Shown here: in pieces, positions 9,304-18,658 of the stretch
Position numbering within the stretch: position 1 is the first letter of the stretch
How the letters are laid out: the number at the start of each line of letters is the position of its first letter
Assembly: GCF_000419585.1 (NCBI RefSeq)
Contig: NZ_ATTH01000001.1
Span: 518,005 to 582,004, forward strand
Source of the DNA: Salisaeta longa DSM 21114
GTDB lineage: Bacteria; Bacteroidota; Rhodothermia; Rhodothermales; Salinibacteraceae
DNA length: 64,000 nt
Direction: 5' to 3'
Notes under the pieces: model-generated
The model's input: the letters and a program-made list of their open reading frames with translations, nothing else
What the model was told of the DNA's origin: nothing
Databases searched by the model: none
Position numbers and translations under genes: made by a program

Positions 9304-12300
9304 CTACGGGGCTGCCATCTCAGACGGAGTCGCGTCGAAGTGCTCGCGGAAGGCGCGGCTGAAGGCCGACAGGTTCTCGTACCCCACGGCGTAGGCGACC
9401 TCGGTGACGGTTCCGGCGTCTTCGGCCAGCAACCGACGGGCTTCGTCCAAGCGTACGGTACGGAGGAGCTCGGACGGTGAGGGACTGCCCTCGGCACGGA
9501 GGCGGCGGTAGAGGGTGGAGCGCGTCGTATCCAGCGCGGCTGCCAGTTCGGCCACGCCAAAGTCGGGATCGCTCAGGTGGCGCATAGCGACCGTGCGCGC
9601 CGCCGCTGCGTGGGGCCGTGGATCCTCGTCCGGAGTCGATGTGGAACCGACGGCGGCCCCGCTGTCGGAAGGTTCGGATCTGCGTTCGTCTCGCAGGCGC
9701 TCCCGCAAGCGCTCTTGGAGCGCAAACATCCCTCGCACCCGCGCCTCCAGCACACGCGGCGCAAACGGCTTGGTGATGTAGTCGTCGGCGCCGGTCTCCA
9801 GTCCCTCGGCTTCGGCATGCGTCCCGCCCCGCGCTGTGAGCAGCACGATGGGGATCGACGCCGTCACGGGGTTCCCCTTCAGCTGGCGCGTCATCGTCAG
9901 GCCATCCATCTTGGGCATCATGACGTCGGCAAGAATGAGGTCCGGCAAGAGCGCTTCGGCCTGCGCCACCCCCTCGGTGCCGGTGGCAGCTTCAGCCAGA
10001 CGATAGGCATCACCGAGCACGGTGCGGATGTGTTGCCGGACACTGGCGTGGTCGTCCACCACGAGCACGAGTCGGCGTCCGTCGTTCTGCCCATCGCCGG
10101 AGGGCGACGCCCCCTGCCCAAGCGGTTGGGCCGTAATCGCGTCTGTGTTGCCCCCCGTCGGCACGACCACCAGATCATCGCCCGAGGGGCCGCCCCGTTC
10201 GCCTGGATCTCTCAATCCATCGCCCTGCCCGTCGGCTTCCGCGTCGGCTGCTGCGACGAGTTGATCGGCGTGCAGGTGGTCGCTTCCCCGTTGCAGCGTA
10301 ACGGTGACCGTCGTTCCGTCTCCCGGTGCGCTGTCGAGCGTGAGGGTGCCCCCGTGAAGCCGGACCAGATCGCGGGCGAGTGGTAATCCCAAGCCAGCAC
10401 CGGTCCCTGCGGACGACTCCTCTCCCCGCACGAAACGCTCGAACACGCGTTCTTGGGCCGCCGCGCTGAGTCCCGGTCCCGTATCGGTCACCGTCAAGCA
10501 AACGCCCGCATCATCTTCCATCACGCGCACGTCCACGTGTCCACCGGCCGGCGTGTACTTGAGGGCATTGGCCAGCAGGTTGCTCACGATCTGGTCGAGG
10601 TGCTGCGGATCGGCGTACACCGACTCGGTCGACGCCGACGGGGGTTGGACGACGTCCTTCGCCGCCTCCGAACGAACGTCGTGATGAAACGTGAGGGTGA
10701 GCCCTTCTTCCTCCGCCCACCCGGCGAAGCTTTGGGCCAACCGTCGAACCGCAGCCACCACGTTCACGGGACGGGCTTGCACCCGCAGGCTCCCGGCGTC
10801 GAGTTGGGCGAGGTCCAGCAGTTGATCGACGAGGCGCTGCAAACGAGCAGCATGGTGCTCCACCAGAGCCAGTTGCTCGTCGGTTGCCTCCGGCGACCGC
10901 TCCCCCTGCCGCAGCCAGCGCACCGGTCCCAAGATGAGCGTCAGCGGCGTACGCAACTCGTGACTGACGTTGGCAAAGAAGCGCGACTTGGCGGCGTCCA
11001 CCTCCTGGAGGCGGCGGGCCTGCTTCACCAGTTGCTCCGACTGGCGACTGAGGCGCTGGTTTTGGGTTTGGATCTCCTCCGTCCGTTGGGCTACGAGCTG
11101 TTGCAAGCGCTGCCGCTGGACTTCAAGCCACCGGACGCGTCCCCATCCTGCGGCTCCGATGAGGCCCAGGCCCGCCAGAACGACCAGCGCCTTGAACCAT
11201 CCGGTCTCCCACCACCGGGGCGTCACGACGAACGTGAGGCGCGCTGTCGGGGCATGCCAGGCGTCGCTGCCATGCGTGGCCTGCACCTCGAACGTGTGGC
11301 GACCGGGATCCAGGTTGGTAAAATACGCGACGCGCCGTGTGCCCGCGTCCGTCCAGGGTCCGCCCGACAGGCGGTATCGGAAGCGAACGTCACGCGGACG
11401 ATAAAAGCTGATCCCCGTATACCGAATCGCCATCTCGCGGGCCTCCGCATCCAGCCGCAGCGACGTGCCGAGCGGCTTTCGCGTCTCTCCGTTCACTGTG
11501 GCGTGCTCAATCACAACCCGTGGGGCGTTGTGCGGCCCGCTCCGCACCCGTGCCGGATCCATGGCCACCACGCCGGCTTGCGTGGGAAACCAAAGGCGCC
11601 CGCTGGCGGTGCGCGTTCCGGCTGCATGCACTCCACCGTTGGCCTCGCGGTTGCGCAGGCCGTGGTGCTCGGTGTATGCGGTTGGGAACAGGTGGTCGGC
11701 CTCTCCATCGGCCACGGCATTCAACGCCTCCTGATGCACCCAGAAGATGCCTTGATTGGTGCTCATCCAGAGGCGGCCCTGGTCATCGGGGAGGATCTGG
11801 TGGATGCTGTTGGCAAAGAGCCCGTCGGCGGTGGTGACCGGCGCGATGCGGTCGTCGGTGGGCGATGCGGTGCCGCGCCGGTCCAGGCGGACGAGCCCGC
11901 GGTCCTCCGTTCCGATCCAGAGCCTTCCGTCTGGGTCTTCGTAGAGCGAGCGGATGAGATTGCTCGACAAGCCATCGGCGGTCGTCAAGCGGGTGATGTG
12001 CGGGCGAGGGGTCTTCGCCGTGTCGGGGGGCAGGGAGAGGCGAATCACTCCGTCGCCGTTCGTGCCCATCCACACGGTGCCGTCGGGCCGTGGGAGAATC
12101 GACCACACCACGCGCACCGGGCTCGTGTCGTAGGGCGTCACCGTGTTGCCCGCAATGTGCACCAGGGCGTCGCCCAGCAGCGTCCCGGCCCATACGGCGT
12201 CGTTTGCCGTCGGGTCGGGCACCACGGGGTACACGTTGGGAACGGCCATGCCCTCGGGCGCCCCATACGACCGAAGCGGCGTCGGTGCGAGGCGGACGAG

Positions 12301-13476
12301 GCCTGCCGTTCCCGAGGCGATCCAGACGTGCCCTTCGCCGTCTTTCAGCACGCCGTTGATGGGACCCGGGAGGTGCAGCACCGGCGTGGAGTCGTGGAAC
12401 ACCGTGCCGCTCGGATGGCGCGGCGTGGCACTGATGCCCAGCCAGTGCCCGTGGGCCGCCTCCACACGATGCGGACGCTCACGTGGGTAGCGGAGATCGT
12501 CGAGTGAGGTGGCGGCCTCTGCCCACATCGGCTGTATCGGCACGCCCGTGGTGCGCCACGCCGTCAGGCGGGCCTCCGAGAAGCGATAGGCGCCCTCTTC
12601 CATTCCCAGCAGCACCGTCCCGTTGGGCATCGGCAACAGGTGCCCGATCGTGTCCGGCCCCGACCACGGCACCGATCCCACGGCCTGCAGTACGCCCTCC
12701 CGAAGCCCGTAGAGCGTCAGCCCCGCCAGCAGCCACGGGCGGTGCTGCGCATCAATGGCAAGGCGCAGCGGGCGCTTCGGGACGTTCCGGGACGCAAACG
12801 GTACGGGGCGGAGATCTCCCTCGGCGTATCGCCAGAGGTGGTGCCGGTCGTTCAGAACCCAGAGCGTGTCTCCCACGGCGTCGAGATGCACAACGGCGCC
12901 GTTGGGAGGCCCAACGGGCACGAGCGCCGGGCCTGCTGCTGGACGCCCATCGTCTGCCACGCGCAGCAGGCCGTGCTGCGTGCCGACCCAGAGGATGTCG
13001 TCAGCGACGCGCAGATAGGTAAAGTCGACCGGGTCTGCCGCACGGTCGGGGCGGTACTGGAACGTGCGTACGGAGTCGGTCCGTGGATCGTAGCGAACGA
13101 GCACCGGCTGTTCGGTTGTCATCCACAGCGCTCCATCGGGCCCGCGCACGAGTTGAACCAGGCGATTGCTAGGGAAGGCCGGATGCGTGTCGGTCCGCAC
13201 GGTCGTAAAGCGGACGCCGTCGAACCGCACGAGACCGTCGTACGTGCTCGCCCACAGGTAGCCCCGGGGGCCACGCGCCAGTCCGTTAACGGCATCTACG
13301 GGAAGTCCGTCTTCGGCTGTCCAGTGCACGGCCTGGTAGCCCTCCGCCACCTCCAGCCCGGAGGCCGTGGCGGGCTGCTGCGCCCAGAGGAGAGTGGGTG
13401 GCCCCCATACAACCGCGATGGTCGCAAGGAGAGCACCCACAAGGAGGCAGCGATGAACGATGGGAGCGACAACCAT
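9304..13476 (-). CDS. hybrid two-component system: Reg_prop sensor, histidine kinase, receiver, AraC regulator
   Basis: One polypeptide of about 1390 residues contains a whole signalling pathway. The start at 13476 opens a signal/anchor sequence (VVAPIVHRCLLVGALLATIA). Residues ~40-680 form a periplasmic double propeller of Reg_prop repeats (EDGLP, GYLWAST, DGLVRF, DGRLWIGT). A Y_Y_Y domain follows near 690-750, then a membrane helix near 760 and a coiled coil. The HisKA box (SHELRTPL, phospho-His near 838), the HATPase_c domain (NALKYTPAGG, DTGPGLS, GAGLGLPLA) and a receiver (VVDDHASV, phospho-Asp in ADVMMPKMDG near 1184) come next. An AraC DNA-binding domain (~1280-1390) ends the chain. Such systems typically sense glycans and activate neighbouring genes, so the adjacent T9SS cargo is a plausible target (inference). 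Confidence 0.93.
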   Translation of the reverse strand: MVVAPIVHRCLLVGALLATIAVVWGPPTLLWAQQPATASGLEVAEGYQAVHWTAEDGLPVDAVNGLARGPRGYLWASTYDGLVRFDGVRFTTVRTDTHPAFPSNRLVQLVRGPDGALWMTTEQPVLVRYDPRTDSVRTFQYRPDRAADPVDFTYLRVADDILWVGTQHGLLRVADDGRPAAGPALVPVGPPNGAVVHLDAVGDTLWVLNDRHHLWRYAEGDLRPVPFASRNVPKRPLRLAIDAQHRPWLLAGLTLYGLREGVLQAVGSVPWSGPDTIGHLLPMPNGTVLLGMEEGAYRFSEARLTAWRTTGVPIQPMWAEAATSLDDLRYPRERPHRVEAAHGHWLGISATPRHPSGTVFHDSTPVLHLPGPINGVLKDGEGHVWIASGTAGLVRLAPTPLRSYGAPEGMAVPNVYPVVPDPTANDAVWAGTLLGDALVHIAGNTVTPYDTSPVRVVWSILPRPDGTVWMGTNGDGVIRLSLPPDTAKTPRPHITRLTTADGLSSNLIRSLYEDPDGRLWIGTEDRGLVRLDRRGTASPTDDRIAPVTTADGLFANSIHQILPDDQGRLWMSTNQGIFWVHQEALNAVADGEADHLFPTAYTEHHGLRNREANGGVHAAGTRTASGRLWFPTQAGVVAMDPARVRSGPHNAPRVVIEHATVNGETRKPLGTSLRLDAEAREMAIRYTGISFYRPRDVRFRYRLSGGPWTDAGTRRVAYFTNLDPGRHTFEVQATHGSDAWHAPTARLTFVVTPRWWETGWFKALVVLAGLGLIGAAGWGRVRWLEVQRQRLQQLVAQRTEEIQTQNQRLSRQSEQLVKQARRLQEVDAAKSRFFANVSHELRTPLTLILGPVRWLRQGERSPEATDEQLALVEHHAARLQRLVDQLLDLAQLDAGSLRVQARPVNVVAAVRRLAQSFAGWAEEEGLTLTFHHDVRSEAAKDVVQPPSASTESVYADPQHLDQIVSNLLANALKYTPAGGHVDVRVMEDDAGVCLTVTDTGPGLSAAAQERVFERFVRGEESSAGTGAGLGLPLARDLVRLHGGTLTLDSAPGDGTTVTVTLQRGSDHLHADQLVAAADAEADGQGDGLRDPGERGGPSGDDLVVVPTGGNTDAITAQPLGQGASPSGDGQNDGRRLVLVVDDHASVRQHIRTVLGDAYRLAEAATGTEGVAQAEALLPDLILADVMMPKMDGLTMTRQLKGNPVTASIPIVLLTARGGTHAEAEGLETGADDYITKPFAPRVLEARVRGMFALQERLRERLRDERRSEPSDSGAAVGSTSTPDEDPRPHAAAARTVAMRHLSDPDFGVAELAAALDTTRSTLYRRLRAEGSPSPSELLRTVRLDEARRLLAEDAGTVTEVAYAVGYENLSAFSRAFREHFDATPSEMAAP

Positions 13477-14177
13477 GTCGAATGAATGCGGTGCCGGGAA
13501 TGGCTTCAGCAGCGCAGTTGTACGATACGAAAACGCGTTCGCTTCTGCCACCCGTGCGGACACGCGTCGGACCCACCGGGTCAACCAGTGTCAAAAGGGA
13601 CTTACACACTTGGAATCGTTTCCTATGTCAAAGCACGGTTTCCCGGCCTTGAAGAGAACGGCGTCTTGGACAACCCGGAGGGATCCGCGGCCAAAATCAC
13701 CGCTGTTTGAGCGCTCTCGGCGCTCGTCTGGATCCAGCCAAAAATGAACACCCTTTTGCTCGTTCGACCTCCGTCGCTGCCCCTGCCTGATCCGTTTTGA
13801 AAGACAGGTGGGCTGAGCACCGTCCAAAAATTTGTCATGAACAGTTTGCCCTTTGAATGAGAATACGGAGCATCGACGCCCATCGTCGTATTTTCAACTG
13901 CCTAAGTCCTGCCAAAAAGGAAGCCCCCCGATTCCCGCCCCTGGACGAGAGGGCGGTCGCTTGCAGGTTCAATGGGCAGGCCATAGAATAGTGCTACAAA
14001 GTTAACTTTTCCCTTCAATAGTCCGTGCAACTTTGAGGCGGCTACAGCCGCTCTATTTTGAAGGAGGTATTCTTCGGTCGGGATCAGAACAGTGTAAAGA
14101 TAGGCACTGTACATGACAAGACGTGAATGCATCTTCTTATACCAAATGCAAGGGTTCAGTATGCACATCTGCTCCAA
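13477..14177. other. intergenic region with small hairpins, no recognisable gene
   Basis: About 700 bases upstream of the hybrid sensor gene, with short frames on both strands that match nothing I know and carry no family motifs. A tight perfect hairpin GCGGCT-AC-AGCCGC lies at 14038-14051, inside a longer imperfect inverted repeat (CCCTTCAATAG near 14010, CTATTTTGAAGG near 14062). It may hold remnants of mobile or rearranged DNA next to the direct-repeat junction. Confidence 0.4.
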
Positions 14178-14207
14178 ACCTGTCAGGTCTGCCGAGACCT
14201 GACAGGT
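14178..14207. repeat. perfect 13-bp hairpin at rearrangement junction
   Basis: The arms ACCTGTCAGGTCT (14178-14190) and AGACCTGACAGGT (14195-14207) are perfectly complementary around a four-base GCCG loop and are followed by CTTT. Short palindromes built on AGACCTGACAGGT recur in Bacteroidota intergenic regions, from memory. It ends eight bases before direct-repeat copy 2. It could terminate transcription or mark a recombination or insertion site. Confidence 0.7.
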
Positions 14208-14214
14208 CTTTCTG

Positions 14215-14413
14215 TGCAGGGATCAACGTGGAGATGCGCATAACACCGCATATCGAAGCGCCGGTGCGACAGTCTCGGATGACTTTTTCCAGCGCAACGG
14301 TGCTCCCGAAGTTCACGCTCCGCGCCTCATTCTGATATGATGCGTTGAGGGCTTGGCATTATGCTGCAGGCTCCGTGCCGTCGTCATCGTACGGCCAGCG
14401 CCGCTCACGCGAT
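14215..14413 (+). repeat. 199-bp direct repeat, copy 2 (displaced 3' gene end)
   Basis: This is the second copy of the segment at 3651-3849, in the same orientation with three base differences. The reading frame for the C-terminal residues (VEMRITPHIEAP to RASF, stop at 14333-14335) is still open but has lost its signal peptide and repeat units, so it is a displaced, non-functional 3' end of the 457-residue gene. It is what would be left if a 10.4-kb segment had been inserted beside that gene while an identical 3' end was supplied at the left junction. Confidence 0.85.
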
Positions 14414-14487
14414 GGTTATCTCACATGCAGCGCCGATCAGCCTGATTCCCATGATGACAATGCCCCTTTAGGAAGTCCCCCGATGCG

Positions 14488-14946
14488 CTACATCGGACAG
14501 GCCTCCTCGTCGTAGACCGCGTCGATGTGGTGCTGCTTGAGGCGCTGGTAGGCGGGGTCGTCGCGCACGGCCTGCCAGGCGTCCCGAAAGACGACAGCGG
14601 CGCGGCGCTTGTCGGCATCGGCCCACTGCTGCGGGGCGCGCTCGGTGCCGTCGGCATCGTACTTCTGCCCACCCGGGTACTTCGCATAGCGCATGGCGCG
14701 GGTGAAGCCCATCTGCAGGTACTTGCGCACCATGTCCATCCCCACGAAGTCGCCCTCCGATTTATAGGCCGCGTACTTGTCGCGCAACGCGGCGACGGCT
14801 GCTTCAGCGGCGGCCTCGTCCTTAAACTGCCAGTGCGGAAGCAGCGCGCTCTTGTACGGCTCCACCTTGAAGACGCCCTGTTCGCCCGACTGGACCCGGT
14901 ATGCTTCGGGGTGGGCGCGGAAGTCGAGGTCGTATTCGCCAGCCAT
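14488..14946 (-). CDS. DUF4385 family protein
   Basis: The 152-residue product carries the hallmarks of the DUF4385 family: YDLDFRAHPEAYRV near the start, GEQGVFKVEPYKSALLPHW, EGDFVGMDMVRKYLQMGFTRAMRYA and a charged VFRDAW...DPAYQRLK tail. The family is widespread in bacteria and phages and its function is unknown. The start at 14946 (MAGEYDLDF) matches where family similarity begins. An upstream start at 15057 would add a 37-residue lead, and an A+T-rich promoter-like site at 15095 would allow either. Soluble, no signal peptide. It is divergent from the next T9SS cargo gene. Confidence 0.85.
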   Translation of the reverse strand: MAGEYDLDFRAHPEAYRVQSGEQGVFKVEPYKSALLPHWQFKDEAAAEAAVAALRDKYAAYKSEGDFVGMDMVRKYLQMGFTRAMRYAKYPGGQKYDADGTERAPQQWADADKRRAAVVFRDAWQAVRDDPAYQRLKQHHIDAVYDEEACPM

Positions 14947-15094
14947 GTAAGCGGAAAAGAAATGGGAAGGAATGCGGTTGCCACCGGGGTGCGGTGCGCT
15001 GTTCAGCTTTCGGATCACGTGAGGCCGATAAGACGGGAACGAGCTAAAAAGCGCCACCGCATGTCCGGCCCACTCATCGTTGCACGCTAATTAT

Positions 15095-15100
15095 ATTATA
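15095..15100 (-). promoter_or_regulatory. possible -10 element in divergent intergenic region
   Basis: On the minus strand this reads TATAAT inside a strongly A+T-rich patch (TTATATTATAA) between the DUF4385 gene and the rightward T9SS cargo gene. It is in the right place for the DUF4385 promoter, and its mirror could serve the other gene. No clear -35 was found, so this is weak. Confidence 0.25.
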
Positions 15101-15143
15101 ACACTTTGATCCCCGTATGGGCCTCACGACCTCATTTTCGTTT

Positions 15144-18100
15144 ATGCGATACGCAAAGACGTGTGCCGTATTTGTCGTTCTCCTCTTCGTCGCGATGGCG
15201 ACGGCGTCTCCAGCCGAAGCCCGAACCTGCACCTGGACGGGGCAGGGGGACGGCGTCTTCTGGAGCGACCCCGACAACTGGGATGATGCCAGCGGCGATC
15301 CGTGCACGCCGGGGGCGGGCGATACGGCCATCATCAATGGATCGGTCGAGCTCGCCAGCGGCCGGACGGTCAACGAGCTCCAGCTGGCAGGGACGCTCAC
15401 GATTGATGGGGGCGCTACCCTCATCGTGAACTATCTTTTTCTGGATACCGGCAGCATCAGCGGGGATGGCGACGTCGAGGTCGATCAGCAAGCGGATTTC
15501 AGCGGCGGAACGATCAGCGTGGCCATCACCCTGCCGTCCGACAGCAATAATTCGTGCGGGACGCGCCTTCGCATCGGGGAAGGCAACACGTTTACCAACA
15601 ACGGCACGCTCTCCGGCAGCTGCTTCGTCGACATGGAGGCCGGGACGACGATCGACAACTACGGCGTGATCGAGGCGGGCGTGAGCATCTCGGTCGTCGG
15701 CGCGCTGGACAACGGGCAAGAAGAGGTGACGCCGTATCCTATCGTGAACAACAAGGTCGATGCGACGATGCGCGCGGGTACGAATGCCATCTTTAACAAC
15801 GCAGGGACTGTGGAAGTCCCTCCCGGCAATACCGTTATGTTTAGTGGCGGGGGCACCTCGAATGGTACGTTCATCGTTCCGACTGAAACGACACCGGATG
15901 ATGGCGTTGAAATTGCTGCGCTGCGATTCACGGAACAGTTTGGCATCACACCGCACGACCTCACGGGAGCCCTCATTCAGGGCGGTGGCAGAGTGCAGTT
16001 CCAAGACTTCCGTTCACCGATTGCCCTGACCGACGTCACGTACGATCTGAGTGGAGCGCCCGAGGCGGAGACACTCATTACTGAAGCTGAGGTGACATTT
16101 CCCGCGTCCATGACGCTCGTAGACGTCGGGAAGACGCTTTTCATTTATGACGAAGACGCAACGGAGGATGAAGCAGCCATCATCGAACACGACATCGCCC
16201 TCGCCACGCTGCAAACGCAGGGAGGTACCCTTGGGGGCAGCGGTGCTGTCACCGTGTCCGATGCGTTTCAAGTAACCCGCGGCACCATCGACAACCGCAC
16301 CGTCACCATCGATGGGGTAGGAAGCTTCGGAAGTTCTGGCACAATCAGTCTAACGGGCGGTGCGAGCGTGACCAATAACGTGGACTTGCAGGTGGGTACG
16401 GTAACGATGGCTGATGCAACGGCCTGGATTAACAATGCAACGCTCACGGTCGACGGAAACGGATTTCCTACGGTAGGCTCATTCACGACGCCGCCTGTGG
16501 TAACCAACAACGGACGGGTGGTCTTTGATTTCGGCGACTATTCGCTTGGGGCAGATTGGACCAACAACGGTGAGCTTCGACTGTTGGGTACCGTGACCGC
16601 CACGGGAGCCTTCACCAATGCCACGAGCGGCATCGTGAGCGGGACCGGGCAGCTTGATTGGAGCGGGGCCACCACCGTGACCAACGACGGTACCTTTGCG
16701 CCGGGTCGTCCCGGTTTTCCATACGCGCGGCTGCAAGTGGTTGGCGACTTTGTAATGAGCCCAAACGCTACGCTGGATATCGAAGGGGCAGCCGGATCCG
16801 GCACTGTTGATGAGTTGGAGGTGAATGGCGCGGTGGGGCTCGATGGAACGTTAGACCTCACGTTGGACGACGTACCGCTCGGCAGCTACGAAATCGTCAC
16901 GCTTAACTTTGCTACATCGGAAACCATTACGGGCACCTTCGCACAGGTGGCAGTTCCCTCAGGGTACACGGCAAACATGCGCTATGCGACCGACGCAGTC
17001 ACGCTCGACATCACCGAGACGCCCTATCCGCTGCTGGACCGTTCACCCCTTGATATCGACTTCGGTGATGCCGAAGTCAGCGCTATCGAACGCATTGAAA
17101 TCGAGAACGTGGGCAGTGGCACGCTCACGCTTTCTGGCGCGTCGCTGAGCGGGGCTGACGCGGCACGGTTCGATGTCGTCCAGCCGAGCTTCCCCGTCGA
17201 TCTCAGCACGGGCCAGACAGTGGATGTGGCCGTGCAGGTCGTCGGGCCCGAGACGAGCGGCAGCGTCTCGGCCACGCTCGACCTCGCGCACGACGGCGAT
17301 GGAGATGGTTCGGCGACCACGTCCGTTCCCGTCGTGGCCGATCAGATCGTTAACCCGAACTATGGTCAAGCTGCAGGCTACTTCTTCGCCAACTCGACGT
17401 TCTTCTCGGATGAAGCGCCCTCGCAGCCCACATTCGACTGGATCGACATCTCCAGCACGGGGATCGATCGTATCGGGGCCCTCTCCGATAACAGTGTAAT
17501 TGGCCCGTTTGATTTGGGCTTTACGTTTCGCTTCTTCGGTCAAGACTACACCCAGTACTGGATCAGCTCGAACGGATGGATTGCGTTCTCGGACCCAGGG
17601 GGTGAGGCCGAGTCGTTCAATTCCATCATCCCGGATGCGGACGCCCCCAACGCGCTCGTAGCCTGGTTCTGGGACGACCTCGATCCGTCCGACACAGACG
17701 TTACCGGCCGCCATCTCTATGTGCAAACGACGACGGTGAACGGCGTGGATGCGCACGTCATCACCTTCGAGCACTATCCGGAGCATGGAGCCGACGCAGA
17801 TGGCTGGATTACAGCGCAGGTTGTGTTGCTAGCCGGTCCGGATGCCAGCACGAATGGGGCGATCAAGCTCCAGTACAAAGCGCACGGGGCGTCGATTTAC
17901 CTAGAAGGCGCAACGGTGGGGATTGAGAACGCATCGGGCGGCAACGGACTGCAGTATCGCTACGATAATACCGGAGGGCCGCTCTTTGGCTCACCCCTCG
18001 CCGTGCAAATCGGCCCGGATGCGACGGCGCTCCCCGTTGAGCTGACGACCTTCGACGCGGCGCAGACGGACGCCGGCGTTCGGCTCACGTGGCAGACCGC

Positions 18101-18596
18101 TGCCGAGCAGAACAACGCCGGGTTTGCCGTCGAGCGTCGGGTAGACGGCGGGGCGTTCACCGCGGTCGGCTTTGTGGACGGCGCGGGCACCACGAACCGC
18201 CCCCGTCGCTACCGCTTCACCGACGACGCCGTGCCGTACGCCGCCGAGCGCCTGACGTACCGCCTCAAGCAGGTTGATACCGACGGAGCGGCCACGTACA
18301 GCGACGTGGTGGAGGTCCAGCTCGACGCCCCGGAGCGGTTCGCATTGCACGGTAACTACCCGAACCCCGTCGCGCAGCAGACCACGATTCGCTACGCGCT
18401 GCCCCGTGCGGCCGACGTACATCTGGCGGTGTACGATGTGCTGGGCCGCCGTGTCGCGATTTTGGCCAACGAGCAGCAGCCGGCCGGTCGTAAGGAGGTT
18501 GTCTTTGATGCCCGGCAGCTGGCAAGCGGCATCTACTTTGTGCGCCTGCACACCAACCGCCAGACGCGCACGCAGAAGCTGATGGTGGTACGGTAG
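15144..18596 (+). CDS. T9SS-secreted multidomain beta-rich surface protein
   Basis: The secreted protein has 1150 residues. The start at 15144 gives a signal peptide (MRYAKTCAVFVVLL core, cleavage near AEA-R). The N-terminal half is a long beta-solenoid-like region full of G-rich NNGT/SGTI turns, opened by TWTGQGDGVFWSDPDNWDD, a motif seen in autotransporter-like and beta-helix surface proteins. Near residues 630-740 is an ASPM/SPD-2/Hydin-like beta sandwich (PLDIDFGDAEVS, FDVVQPSFPVDL). Near 745-960 is a nidogen-like domain (FRFFGQDYTQYWISSNGWIAF, FWDDLDPSD). It ends with the PVELTTFDA module and a type A T9SS sorting domain (NYPNPVAQQTTIRY, YDVLGRRV, ASGIYFVRL). Probably a surface adhesin or matrix protein. 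It converges on the downstream subtilase gene. Confidence 0.88.
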   Translation: MRYAKTCAVFVVLLFVAMATASPAEARTCTWTGQGDGVFWSDPDNWDDASGDPCTPGAGDTAIINGSVELASGRTVNELQLAGTLTIDGGATLIVNYLFLDTGSISGDGDVEVDQQADFSGGTISVAITLPSDSNNSCGTRLRIGEGNTFTNNGTLSGSCFVDMEAGTTIDNYGVIEAGVSISVVGALDNGQEEVTPYPIVNNKVDATMRAGTNAIFNNAGTVEVPPGNTVMFSGGGTSNGTFIVPTETTPDDGVEIAALRFTEQFGITPHDLTGALIQGGGRVQFQDFRSPIALTDVTYDLSGAPEAETLITEAEVTFPASMTLVDVGKTLFIYDEDATEDEAAIIEHDIALATLQTQGGTLGGSGAVTVSDAFQVTRGTIDNRTVTIDGVGSFGSSGTISLTGGASVTNNVDLQVGTVTMADATAWINNATLTVDGNGFPTVGSFTTPPVVTNNGRVVFDFGDYSLGADWTNNGELRLLGTVTATGAFTNATSGIVSGTGQLDWSGATTVTNDGTFAPGRPGFPYARLQVVGDFVMSPNATLDIEGAAGSGTVDELEVNGAVGLDGTLDLTLDDVPLGSYEIVTLNFATSETITGTFAQVAVPSGYTANMRYATDAVTLDITETPYPLLDRSPLDIDFGDAEVSAIERIEIENVGSGTLTLSGASLSGADAARFDVVQPSFPVDLSTGQTVDVAVQVVGPETSGSVSATLDLAHDGDGDGSATTSVPVVADQIVNPNYGQAAGYFFANSTFFSDEAPSQPTFDWIDISSTGIDRIGALSDNSVIGPFDLGFTFRFFGQDYTQYWISSNGWIAFSDPGGEAESFNSIIPDADAPNALVAWFWDDLDPSDTDVTGRHLYVQTTTVNGVDAHVITFEHYPEHGADADGWITAQVVLLAGPDASTNGAIKLQYKAHGASIYLEGATVGIENASGGNGLQYRYDNTGGPLFGSPLAVQIGPDATALPVELTTFDAAQTDAGVRLTWQTAAEQNNAGFAVERRVDGGAFTAVGFVDGAGTTNRPRRYRFTDDAVPYAAERLTYRLKQVDTDGAATYSDVVEVQLDAPERFALHGNYPNPVAQQTTIRYALPRAADVHLAVYDVLGRRVAILANEQQPAGRKEVVFDARQLASGIYFVRLHTNRQTRTQKLMVVR

Positions 18597-18658
18597 CCCC
18601 GGGCTGATCCTGAGGGCTTGGGCTACGGGACCGGCGCCATTGCTGCAAGCAATCGCTG

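Noticed and set aside
10453-12507. Long open frame (684 codons) on the plus strand
   Set aside because: It is antisense to the hybrid sensor gene, has Arg/Gly/His-rich composition and no motifs; it is a shadow of G+C-rich coding DNA.
13477-14177. Search for a transposase or integrase that could explain the direct repeats
   Set aside because: Frames of up to ~90 codons occur on both strands, but none shows DDE, HUH, tyrosine or serine recombinase motifs.
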